From Paenibacillus sp. ACRRX (lineage in GTDB: Bacteria > Bacillota > Bacilli > Paenibacillales > Paenibacillaceae): a stretch of 64,000 nt of DNA. How positions within the stretch are numbered: the first letter of the stretch is position 1; every line of letters begins with the position of its first letter. The stretch is taken from positions 124,001 to 188,000 of the forward strand of contig NZ_JAKRNK010000002.1 in NCBI RefSeq assembly GCF_022346885.1, read 5' to 3'. Below, piece by piece: positions 57,701-64,000 of the stretch. A model generated the notes under the pieces. The model was given only the letters and a program-made list of their open reading frames with translations. It ran no database searches and was not told the origin of the DNA. The position numbers and the translations under genes are program-made.

Positions 57701-59787
57701 ATGGTGTGCTTAAGCCCGGATATGACCCTTATCAAAGCTTCTCGTTAGGGACATTAACTCCAGGCAGCTCCAGTATTGTGCAATTCCAGGCTACCGTAGT
57801 CAGCGTTCCCGTACCTTCTCTTGTTAGCAATATTGCGCAAGTCACGTTCACTTATCGCATCCAACCTGAAGGTCCGGATATTACAGATGAGGTGAACAGC
57901 AATACCGCCTCAACGCAGATTAACAATGCCGTGCTCGCCTTCAGCAAACAGGCAAGCCAAAGCTATGCTGCTGTTGGTGACACGTACACGTATTCCTTTG
58001 TGCTTAATAATACTGGCAATGTCGACTTGTTCAACGTTTCATTTTTAGATAACCTACAGTCTGACCTTGCATTTGTCACTGGCTCAGTCGTTGTGAATGG
58101 GCAAAGTCAACCGACCTTTGATCCAACAGTTGGCTTCATCATCGGTACGATCCCAACACTAAGTCAGTTGAACTTGTCATTTAATGTAACAGTAAGAAGC
58201 TTGCCTGCGAATCATATCGTATCCAACTTTGCAACTGCCAACTACACGTACAAAATCGATCCAAACGGTAATAGCTATACCAAGACTACTGCTTCAAATG
58301 CCGTTTTTACTACCATCATACTTGGAAGTTTGACCGCTACCAAAGCGGTTGACCTGGCATACGCGACGCTATCCAGCATATTAAACTATACAATTACAGT
58401 TAAAAATACAGGTTCTACAATCGTCTCCAACTTGTTCTTTACGGATACCCTGTCAGTTGGGGCAAATGTGGTAAGTGGAAGTGTCGTCATAGATGGTGTC
58501 CCGCAGCCGACCTTCAACCCGATTTCCGGATTTCCTATTCCGCCACTAAATGCAGGTACAACTACTACCATCAAGTTCCAGGCACAAGTATCTTCCATTC
58601 CAGCCGCTGGTACGATTACGAACTATGCTGTCGTTACAGGAGTATATCGAGTGAATCCAAGCGGTCCTGATATCCAAGTATCAGCCACAACTAATACTGT
58701 AACTACACAAGTTAATGTAGGAAGACTTGAAAGTGTCAAGAGTGTGGATAAAAGCTATGCGAATGTCGGTGACAGTCTAACCTTTACTTCTGTCGTTACA
58801 AATACCGGCAATGTAACTGCTAGCAATGTGTGGTTCTATGATACTTTGCAGCTCGAGGCTGGGTTTATTTCAGGAACTGTAAGAATCAATGGCACTGTAC
58901 AGCCGACACTCGATCCTACACTCGGATTTACACTGGGCAGTTTGACGCCAAATCAAAGTGTGTCGATCGATTTTACGGTCAAAATTAACAGCTTGCCGAC
59001 TCCTCCACAAATTACGAACAAATCGCAGGTGGAATTCAGCTACTACGTTGACCCAAATGGCACGATTATTACAAGCACTATTTTTAGTAACACGGTAACA
59101 ACAGCAGTGGTCCAAGGCCAGCTAAGTGCAGTGAAGTCCGTTAATAAGACCATTGCCACCTTACAGGATGTATTAACCTATACGATTGTGTTGACCAATG
59201 CCGGCAATACTCCAGCACTTCAAGTTCAATTCAAGGATACACCGTCAGCAGGCGCAGCATTCAAATCAGGTTCAGTCCTTATTAATGGTACTGCGCGGCC
59301 AGATTTTGACCCAACGGCTGGTTTTATCCTCGGTGATATTGGTGTAGGCAATACGTTAACAGTTCAATTCCAGGCTATAGTTACCTCCGTCCCTGCAAGC
59401 AACATCGTTACCAACCAAGCAGCACTCAACTTTAGCATACTAGTCGATCCTAAACAGCCGCCAATCAGCCAAACCGCCTACTCTAACACTACGACTACCA
59501 GCATTGTGCTTGGCCACTTGTCTGTTGTTAAATCCGTGGATAAACAATTTGCTACGATTGGGGATACGTTAACGTATACGATTGTGATCACCAACAATGG
59601 CAACATTGACGTGACCAACGTCATATTTATTGACCCTACACCACAGCATGCCGTCTTTATCGTTGGTTCAGTTGTGGTAAATGGCATCAATCAGCCGACG
59701 TATAATCCTGCCGCTGGCTTCCAGCTTCATACGATGACGCCTGGTCAGATCATTACGGTAGTATATCAGGTGCAAATTATCAGTTAA
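51712..59787 (+). CDS. Giant DUF11 protein with 18 tandem repeats
   Basis: The 2691-residue protein has the N-terminal module seen at 42282 (here LTLITRYTTIDKA) over about 350 residues. Eighteen tandem DUF11 repeats of about 130-137 residues follow. Most open with a strand like YATIGDTLTYTI, continue with a 'NTGNT' turn, then FVPGSVTINGV and DPNVGFSLG, and close with a polyproline-like 'PP' before SNTVTT. Each repeat is an immunoglobulin-like beta sandwich. I choose the TTG at 51712: AAGGAGGGG lies eight bases upstream, and the residues then align with MPLIPRYSTID of the first protein. The longer frame from TTG 51691 would place the ribosome site inside the gene. No signal peptide, anchor or membrane segment is present. 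Surface or spore filament function is possible. Confidence 0.88.
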   Translation: MTLITRYTTIDKAIIAATGNSLVTCGSSTNVDVNTADLMTLDGNGTRGWASAASTASISVQANSTILYAELIWYSTVFSTASGALDVRSLADQAITLTTPSGNYSITPIYTDSITNVSGSIDRFRSADVTSIVTQSLSGAYTVSKVPISIPPTGLSNTKAGWTLVVIYRNDAFAPELISFSSGIANVNDNNLLQTSITGFTVGQSPQSGGIYVAAANGSPLTSNSQLKVGPSFARLTNIGNTVGVPHANPATAPNNPWNNIFAGQINVSNPLNSSVGLINIEGTNGTNNHDPFVPTQVIDARNKWDLSWLDISSTLEDNQSLIALQSSAAGTTDGIQIVALGSAVKVISPNISAVLTGYNSESNLLYPYEVGQEIIYEIIVQNSGAANADNVIFNAAVDANCSFVPNSVIVNGVVKTGASIASGVNLGTIPAAGIVHLQYGLHIDRLPVNQQISQTANYSYQFSSGANSPIYTNNATTNTVAHAVVAAQLNAVKSASTNTASIGDLVTYNINLTNSGTELLSNLFFQDPVSPYCTYTAGSVTINGTAQSTYDPTVGFQLANLQPGQTTQVQFTVKIQSLPPSDFVDNAAYVTYSYQYNDSTAPTTLTITSNHTAIRVQYVEIVAKRVINNEYPNIGDTVTYTLSLTNIGNIPDVNVNVVEPPVAGATFVSGSLTLNGVSRPELNPFTGFTIASIQPQQTYIITYQVLINQVNPGQTVENIAQVPFKYQITPGGPIISDEQDSNKVITRTNFVTLTIQESVDKSYAVLGDTLYYTVNVSNTGNIDALNTIFLAAIQAGTQFVPNSVAINGIVVPGADPNIGFSLGSIDPSNTVIVTFQAIVTNIPVPNIVYNQSKLIYDFYPDPSGNHITSTAFSNTVQTILNNVQFSHIKSVDKAYAQLGETLVYRTTIQNTGTVVLTNVFFFDHLNEALTFQAGTVQINGINYPAYNPLTGFSLSNISPADTVTIDFQATVSSIPPVGIIYNSSSFTYSYQTAPDAPTFTATSSSNQVRTTITNGSLSITKSTSKIYATVGDSYSYSLLLSNTGNVTLTNIVLQDQLANGILFIPGSVTINGTSKPDYNPNTGFPLGALNAGQVASISFRVTVDHVPTPNTVLNYATAAFSYTVNPSQPPITGTSTSNTVTTIINQAGSSLVKTVNKAFATIGDTLTYTITANNTGTVPLANVGFKDIIPSGAALVAGTVSIDGINYPDYNPNVGFSLANIPAGGRTVVIFQATVVSLPVPPRLDNTATINYQYQLSPAGAVLSGSQTSNVATTFVSLVNIVNTKTVDHTYATIGDTLTYTSVIQNKGNINISDVFFVDSIPVSTAFVAGSVTINDAASPLLDPNIGFSLGTIAPDENVAVSFKVTVADLPLSGYVQNASNVTYQYQIDPTAPPLVGSQTSNIVTTYIRVGSLIVQKSSNRNYTRVGDVITYSLVLANTGSTLLQQLFFQDTIQTESAFVTGTVIIDGVNQPGLDPNVGFMLSDLGVGSNIEIQFQVLVNAIPSTEQLLNTATVHYAYYIDPNGVIHTATAASNQTIVQVDDTPLSVNKFVDKSVAKIGDQLLFTVSLSNGSTNLTAQQIQFVDVLDSNLSFDQGSVTINSVQQPALNPNTGFTLTDIPGETTTTVTFSATVISRPSNNIVSNLASIHYQYILDPQLPPVVVDTITNTTQTLIAVGELTVVKSATASYATIGDVFTYSILVNNSGSVLATSVSLQDIVPSALAFVPGSVTIDGSAQPALDPNVGISLSNLAPGHTAFISFEVKVISVPLSGEVYNTASVTFSYQLTPSDPVETKTAISNTVVINIWLGQLTVTKAVDKSYATIGDKLHYTVTVRNTGNTICTSVQFKDVVQANAAFVPGSVQINGITQPSYDPNVGFSLIDITPDSTVTITFDVNVTSLPDNYLLANTATVRYLYSSNPSKPPVNAATVSNTVTTTINVGLVAVTKSVSQAYATIGDVLTYSVQISNTGNTNATAVNFRDVIPNGLLFVPDSVTINGVLKPGYDPYQSFSLGTLTPGSSSIVQFQATVVSVPVPSLVSNIAQVTFTYRIQPEGPDITDEVNSNTASTQINNAVLAFSKQASQSYAAVGDTYTYSFVLNNTGNVDLFNVSFLDNLQSDLAFVTGSVVVNGQSQPTFDPTVGFIIGTIPTLSQLNLSFNVTVRSLPANHIVSNFATANYTYKIDPNGNSYTKTTASNAVFTTIILGSLTATKAVDLAYATLSSILNYTITVKNTGSTIVSNLFFTDTLSVGANVVSGSVVIDGVPQPTFNPISGFPIPPLNAGTTTTIKFQAQVSSIPAAGTITNYAVVTGVYRVNPSGPDIQVSATTNTVTTQVNVGRLESVKSVDKSYANVGDSLTFTSVVTNTGNVTASNVWFYDTLQLEAGFISGTVRINGTVQPTLDPTLGFTLGSLTPNQSVSIDFTVKINSLPTPPQITNKSQVEFSYYVDPNGTIITSTIFSNTVTTAVVQGQLSAVKSVNKTIATLQDVLTYTIVLTNAGNTPALQVQFKDTPSAGAAFKSGSVLINGTARPDFDPTAGFILGDIGVGNTLTVQFQAIVTSVPASNIVTNQAALNFSILVDPKQPPISQTAYSNTTTTSIVLGHLSVVKSVDKQFATIGDTLTYTIVITNNGNIDVTNVIFIDPTPQHAVFIVGSVVVNGINQPTYNPAAGFQLHTMTPGQIITVVYQVQIIS
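52750..59780 (+). repeat. Array of about 18 coding repeats of roughly 400 bp
   Basis: The coding DNA repeats with a period near 390-410 bases, visible from recurring codons for IGDTLTYT and PGSVTING. The copies differ at many silent sites. The array is therefore old or under purifying selection rather than freshly duplicated, although recombination between the most similar copies remains possible. Confidence 0.75.
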
Positions 59788-59801
59788 ACAGTTGAGCTTC
59801 T

Positions 59802-59827
59802 GCTGTCGAGAATTTCTTCTCGACAGC
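59802..59827 (+). terminator. Intrinsic terminator of the giant DUF11 gene
   Basis: A perfect 11-base-pair stem (59802-59812 with 59817-59827), a 4-base loop and then a TATTTTTTTA tract lie 14 bases after the stop codon. It is the clearest intrinsic terminator in the window. Confidence 0.9.
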
Positions 59828-59941
59828 TATTTTTTTATTCCAAAAGTTTAATTAGCCACTAATGTTATGTTTTATGGTATAAAATGAAAGCTGAGATGTG
59901 AAATACATTAACTCCATATTCATTCATTTAAAACACCGCTT

Positions 59942-62900
59942 TTACAAACTTACAAGCTGCCTCTGATCAGCGAAGTAATGCTGAACCACTGCGTTCAACT
60001 CTTCATAATGCGTGATGTTGCACCCGTGCCCGCCGTTTATTTCAACTAATTTGGCATTCGGTATCCGGCTTAATAACAGATTCGCTTGATTATAGTCGGC
60101 AACCTGATCTATTTTTCCAGATATGATTAATGTGGGTACGGTAATGTAAGGAAGAAGATTGTACGTATCGAACCCATTTGTTTGATGAATAACGATATAC
60201 TTTTGCAGAACCGGATTCACAAATTCGCTCTGTTCAATCAACTCGAACTCCTCTAGTTTATGGTTCCTGTCAAAGTCATGCTTAAATATCTCTTTTAACT
60301 GTTCCTTCTCGATATGTTTTACCTCGTACAAGCTGGCCACTAAGACCAACGATTTCACTTTTTGCGGGAAATATCTTGCAAAGGCCTGTGCCAACATTCC
60401 TCCCCATGACGTCCCTATAACATGCACCGGCGTCGTAATATTCAGCGCCTCCAACACCTCCGAACATGTGTTGGAAATGCCGGCAAAGGAGAGATCGCCG
60501 TTGTCCTCGCTTAAACCCACTCCCGGAGGATGAATAATAAGTAACTGATAGTGGCTCTTCCAATCTTTGATCTGGTAATACCACTGCGAAGCGGTCAACC
60601 CGAATCCGGCAAACAATACTACCGTCTCATTTGCCTGCTTGCCGCAAAGGCATACCTCTACTTGCTTACTGGATTTCGTCTTCAGCAGTAGATGCTGAAT
60701 GTCTTCACCTTCTTCGACCAAGGCACGAATCTCCGTTAAACTTGCTGGACTTTTACTGAACGGATATCCGTTCTTTATTTGATGCCAATGTGTTTTAAAC
60801 AACTCAATATGAAGGGGTTCGCTTCTAATAATTCGGGTGATCGAACCAGACAACCCCTCTTCTCCGAATTTTGGCTTTGATACATACACCGGTGTGCTCC
60901 ATGCTGGGAATTCCAGCACAGTCGACCCAGATACATCCCCTGTTTCAGCACCTGCGGCCCCGCTAAAGACAAGACCTTTTAGGCTTAAACAAATCTGTCC
61001 GTGCGCATTCACTAAGAAAATATCAATTAGCTCCGATCGTGACGTTTTTACATACGCGTACATACGTGATGACAGTGGCCCCACCTTTTCAACCTCCACT
61101 ACAGATAAGATCTGTCTTATAGGATGTTGGTGGTTGTCTCTCAGCAGCACCATGATCGTCTGCACTGCGCAATCCCATATTCCTAGATGAAAGTCATCTT
61201 GATAGAGCCGCTGGAGCCCTTGATCAAACGCTATTAAACTAAGCGCTGATTCCTTCTTCGTCCAAAGTTGTGTGATACCTTGATAATATGACCCGTAATG
61301 GATATCACGTTCAGAGAAATAACTGTTAACGAATTGTGCCGTATCAAATGGTGCAGCGTCCGCAGCCCTCCAATCTTCCAAAGAGAAAGAAATTTCCTGC
61401 AGCGGCTCAAACAAAAACTGGTAGCATCCCGAGGCGTGGATAACAATTGATTCCGCGTCACTTCTACTATATATCTCAAAATGGAGCACGCTATTTTTTT
61501 CTCTTATTTTCAAATACATGATTTTTTCCGTGGCGTCCATAACTACAGGCTCGAACCATGTGACATTCGTGAGTTTAAACCGCTCCCCTTCTTTCTTGAT
61601 TTGTGCGCCTGCTGCTAAAGCCATCTCCAACAGCGCGACCTTAGGCAATACGCACCTCCCTTCCACCTTATAATGCTGAACCAGTGGATCTTGAGAGCGG
61701 AGTGTTTTTCTATATACGATTCCCTCATGCAAGCTGGACCTAGAGTCGATAGTGTCCAGCATCGGGTGCAGTGGCATCATCCTTTTCGAAAGCAAATGAT
61801 CCATTGACTGTTGCGAAATGCGATAACGTTCTTCCTTGAATGGGTATAACGGAAGCGAAATGAAACTCGGCTCCATATGGCGTTGCAGCAGCTCCCAACT
61901 AATCGGAACACCTCGCGTCCATAATTTCGCTATTTTAGGCAATTGGCGGCCGATAACTAGTTTATTTACAAAGTCTTCTCCATCAACGCAGTCAAACAAG
62001 TCCAATTCTAATGTGGTTTCCCTACAGTTCCCTGTAAACACGCCCTGCAGCTCGATACCGTTGGAGAAGCTGAGTAATTTCTCTATTAATTGCTCGCTGC
62101 TCGCGACCACTAATGCTGCACGAACTTCCATTTCTTCCCGTTTAGTTTGCAGTGTGTAAGCTACATCTGTAAGACACGATCCCATCCCATAAGTTTCTCG
62201 TTCTTCCCTCAAAAACAAGGCCAATCGCTTTGCATACTCCTTCAATTGTCCGTGTGATCTGCCAGAAAGGACGATCAATTGCAGTTCGGATATCGATTCA
62301 TCCTCACGGATCGGTGCCGCATACTGCTCCAGGATGAGACAAGCATTCGTCCCACCAATGCCTATGGCGTTAATCCCTGCCCGCAGCGGCAATTCTCGTT
62401 TCTGTTCTCCTTCTTGATACACGTTATGCTGCCACTTGGTTGATTCCCGCTGCATATAAAATGGTGTACCTTCAAACTGGAAGTCAGCATCCATTTTCTC
62501 AGTGTGGATAGCTGGCACCAGTTCTGCATACTTCAACTGCAGCAGCACCTTCGTGAGCCCTGCGATTCCAGCTGCCGCGCCTAGGTGTCCAAGGTTAGAC
62601 TTTACCGATCCGATGGCGCAATGGGGCGGCTTTGTCTGCCTGCCAAAAGCTGTGATCATTCCTTTAATTTCGTTTAAGTCCCCGTATGATACTCCGTTGC
62701 CTTGCGTTTCGAAATAGCTGATTGAAGAGGGATCTACTCCTGCCTTATTCAGCGTTTTGGTAATTAGCTCTGCCTGATCTTTAGCTTCTCCTGCTGCATA
62801 TCCACCAGTTCGGCCTGCATGATTGACGGAACAGCCTTTAATGACGGCATATATGCGGTCTCCATCCGCCTCGGCCTGGAGCAGTGGCTTGAGCAGTACA

Positions 62901-64000
62901 GCTCCAACTCCTTCGCCTGTCACAGCACCACCAGGTAAAAAGCGATCTACCACCGTATACGGTTGAACCAATAATTGAACCCCTCCGGCGATCGCCATCC
63001 GGCATTCCCCCTGCCGGATACTCTCACAAGCCAAATGAATGGCTGTTAATGAAGAAGAACACATCGTGTCCAGCGCCATGCTGGGACCTTTAAAATGAAA
63101 ATAGTGCGAAACCCGATTTGCAATGGATGCCGCATTTCCGTTGACGGATGTCGCACCAACAAAGATACCTGTTTGTTCACTCCTTGGCCTACGGTTGTAA
63201 CCCGCATCCTCTAAGGTTTCCCAAACCGTTTGCAGAAACAAACGCTCCTGCGGGTCCATCCGATCTGCTTCACGGGGAGAGATGTTGAAGAAGAGAGGAT
63301 CAAACAGGTCAACACCGTCCAAGAAGCCACCCAATCTTTGATAGGCTTCATCTCCTATTTCATTTGCCCAATTCGCATCAAGTTCGCTGTTTATGCGGTC
63401 CTGTGGCATCTCGGTGATACAATCTTGGCCGTGTTTTAGATTTTTCCAAAATTGCAGCACATTGCTTGCTCCAGGATAGCGTCCTGACAACCCGATGACT
63501 GCAATACCTGGTTCCGTGTCTTCCATGTGGTTCGTATGTTGGACCCGGCCATGCACAAAGATTGGCTGCTTGCGTTTGCTGCGCTTTTCGTGCCTATCTC
63601 GGCTTGATGATGGCGCAGAAAGTCGGGTGTCTGGGGAAGGCTTCGTTCCACCCTCATTATTAGTCCATCCGACTAAAGTCACTACAGCTTCTCTCTGTGC
63701 AGTAATCAAATGCTCAGAGAGGGAATGGATGGTTGGATACTCGAAAAATAGAGTGTTGCTTGCCTCCTTTAATCCTTTATGCAGCAAGTTAGTCAGTTCA
63801 ATAACGATAATTGAATCCAAGCCATACTCATCAAAGGATCGATTTTCATCGATATCCTCATATGGGACAAGCAGCACATCACTCACTAACCGTTTTAAAT
63901 AGGCGTTTGTTTTCTCTCGTAAATCGTCATAAGCATTTTGAATGGGCGTGTATACTATATTCGGTTTGATCGTTCGCTCCCTGTCTTCCGTGGTTTGCTG
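59942..64000 (-). CDS. Trans-AT type polyketide synthase, C-terminal part: ACP-KS0-DH-like-TE (5' end outside window)
   Basis: The frame is open to the right edge; the GTG at 63886 is internal, not a start. Visible order: end of an ACP (EYGLDSIIVIELT), KS, a KS-linker region without AT, a DH-like domain, a tail, and a C-terminal alpha/beta hydrolase. The KS keeps Cys (DTMCSSS) and the last His (NLGHLGAAAG), but the HGTGT motif reads QGNGV, so the catalytic His is Gln, as in non-elongating KS0 domains. The DH motif reads HYKVEGRCVLP: the His has slipped one place and Tyr stands at the catalytic site. The hydrolase has GTSWGG and GGHGCN and probably releases the chain. A missing AT and a KS0 point to trans-AT architecture, so this belongs to a second cluster. 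Confidence 0.9.
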   Translation of the reverse strand, partial: QQTTEDRERTIKPNIVYTPIQNAYDDLREKTNAYLKRLVSDVLLVPYEDIDENRSFDEYGLDSIIVIELTNLLHKGLKEASNTLFFEYPTIHSLSEHLITAQREAVVTLVGWTNNEGGTKPSPDTRLSAPSSSRDRHEKRSKRKQPIFVHGRVQHTNHMEDTEPGIAVIGLSGRYPGASNVLQFWKNLKHGQDCITEMPQDRINSELDANWANEIGDEAYQRLGGFLDGVDLFDPLFFNISPREADRMDPQERLFLQTVWETLEDAGYNRRPRSEQTGIFVGATSVNGNAASIANRVSHYFHFKGPSMALDTMCSSSLTAIHLACESIRQGECRMAIAGGVQLLVQPYTVVDRFLPGGAVTGEGVGAVLLKPLLQAEADGDRIYAVIKGCSVNHAGRTGGYAAGEAKDQAELITKTLNKAGVDPSSISYFETQGNGVSYGDLNEIKGMITAFGRQTKPPHCAIGSVKSNLGHLGAAAGIAGLTKVLLQLKYAELVPAIHTEKMDADFQFEGTPFYMQRESTKWQHNVYQEGEQKRELPLRAGINAIGIGGTNACLILEQYAAPIREDESISELQLIVLSGRSHGQLKEYAKRLALFLREERETYGMGSCLTDVAYTLQTKREEMEVRAALVVASSEQLIEKLLSFSNGIELQGVFTGNCRETTLELDLFDCVDGEDFVNKLVIGRQLPKIAKLWTRGVPISWELLQRHMEPSFISLPLYPFKEERYRISQQSMDHLLSKRMMPLHPMLDTIDSRSSLHEGIVYRKTLRSQDPLVQHYKVEGRCVLPKVALLEMALAAGAQIKKEGERFKLTNVTWFEPVVMDATEKIMYLKIREKNSVLHFEIYSRSDAESIVIHASGCYQFLFEPLQEISFSLEDWRAADAAPFDTAQFVNSYFSERDIHYGSYYQGITQLWTKKESALSLIAFDQGLQRLYQDDFHLGIWDCAVQTIMVLLRDNHQHPIRQILSVVEVEKVGPLSSRMYAYVKTSRSELIDIFLVNAHGQICLSLKGLVFSGAAGAETGDVSGSTVLEFPAWSTPVYVSKPKFGEEGLSGSITRIIRSEPLHIELFKTHWHQIKNGYPFSKSPASLTEIRALVEEGEDIQHLLLKTKSSKQVEVCLCGKQANETVVLFAGFGLTASQWYYQIKDWKSHYQLLIIHPPGVGLSEDNGDLSFAGISNTCSEVLEALNITTPVHVIGTSWGGMLAQAFARYFPQKVKSLVLVASLYEVKHIEKEQLKEIFKHDFDRNHKLEEFELIEQSEFVNPVLQKYIVIHQTNGFDTYNLLPYITVPTLIISGKIDQVADYNQANLLLSRIPNAKLVEINGGHGCNITHYEELNAVVQHYFADQRQLVSL

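Noticed and set aside
63886-63886. GTG as the start of the right-hand PKS gene
   Set aside because: The frame stays open for 38 more codons to the window edge, and the residues upstream continue a normal inter-domain linker, so the true start is outside.
1-64000. CRISPR arrays and rRNA genes
   Set aside because: No regularly spaced short repeats with unique spacers and no rRNA-like sequence were seen; the DUF11 repeats are coding.

Overview
The window comes from a low-GC Gram-positive bacterium, most likely Paenibacillus or Brevibacillus. The grounds are AGGAGG-type ribosome sites, intrinsic terminators with T-tracts, an ArsR/SRPBCC gene pair, LoaP-type NusG paralogues and iturin-style PKS-aminotransferase-NRPS logic. 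The genus is inferred, not demonstrated.

Layout. (1) 1-530: start of an SRPBCC gene and a decayed ArsR regulator, with an intact promoter and two operators, all on the minus strand. (2) 1059-37926: one long minus-strand biosynthetic cluster, read from right to left. Its order is loaP, acyl-CoA dehydrogenase, tRNA-synthetase-like amino acid:carrier-protein ligase, 2-oxoacid dehydrogenase E1alpha/E1beta/E2, MacB-type ABC exporter, PKS (ACP-KS-AT-DH-KR-ACP), type II thioesterase, discrete acyltransferase, free ACP, 3-hydroxyacyl-CoA dehydrogenase, MFS exporter, hybrid PKS/NRPS (KS-AT-ACP-aminotransferase-C-PCP-E, with no A domain) and a last NRPS (rest of E-C-A[Val]-PCP-E-C-A[Phe]-PCP-terminal C-like). 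Hairpins with T-tracts lie in the loaP leader and in two gaps inside the cluster, which suits LoaP processive antitermination. (3) 38950-41597: a Rieske/FAD oxidoreductase and a second, orphan loaP on the opposite strand, followed by decayed gene fragments. (4) 42282-59787: three giant DUF11-type repeat proteins without signal peptides. (5) 59942-64000: the 3' end of a second, trans-AT type PKS gene that leaves the window on the right.

How the main cluster may work (inference). The ligase, free ACP, 3-hydroxyacyl-CoA dehydrogenase, acyl-CoA dehydrogenase and discrete AT are the gene set that makes and transfers aminomalonyl-ACP from serine in the zwittermicin pathway. The 2-oxoacid dehydrogenase could supply a starter acyl-CoA. 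Two PKS extensions and the aminotransferase would give a beta-amino acyl chain. This is passed to a module that cannot choose its own amino acid, then to D-Val and L-Phe, and released by an unusual terminal C-like domain rather than a thioesterase. The missing A domain, the degenerate first E domain (His to Gly) split between two reading frames, and the aminomalonyl genes beside two modules that already carry their own AT make the product hard to predict and are the main novelty here.
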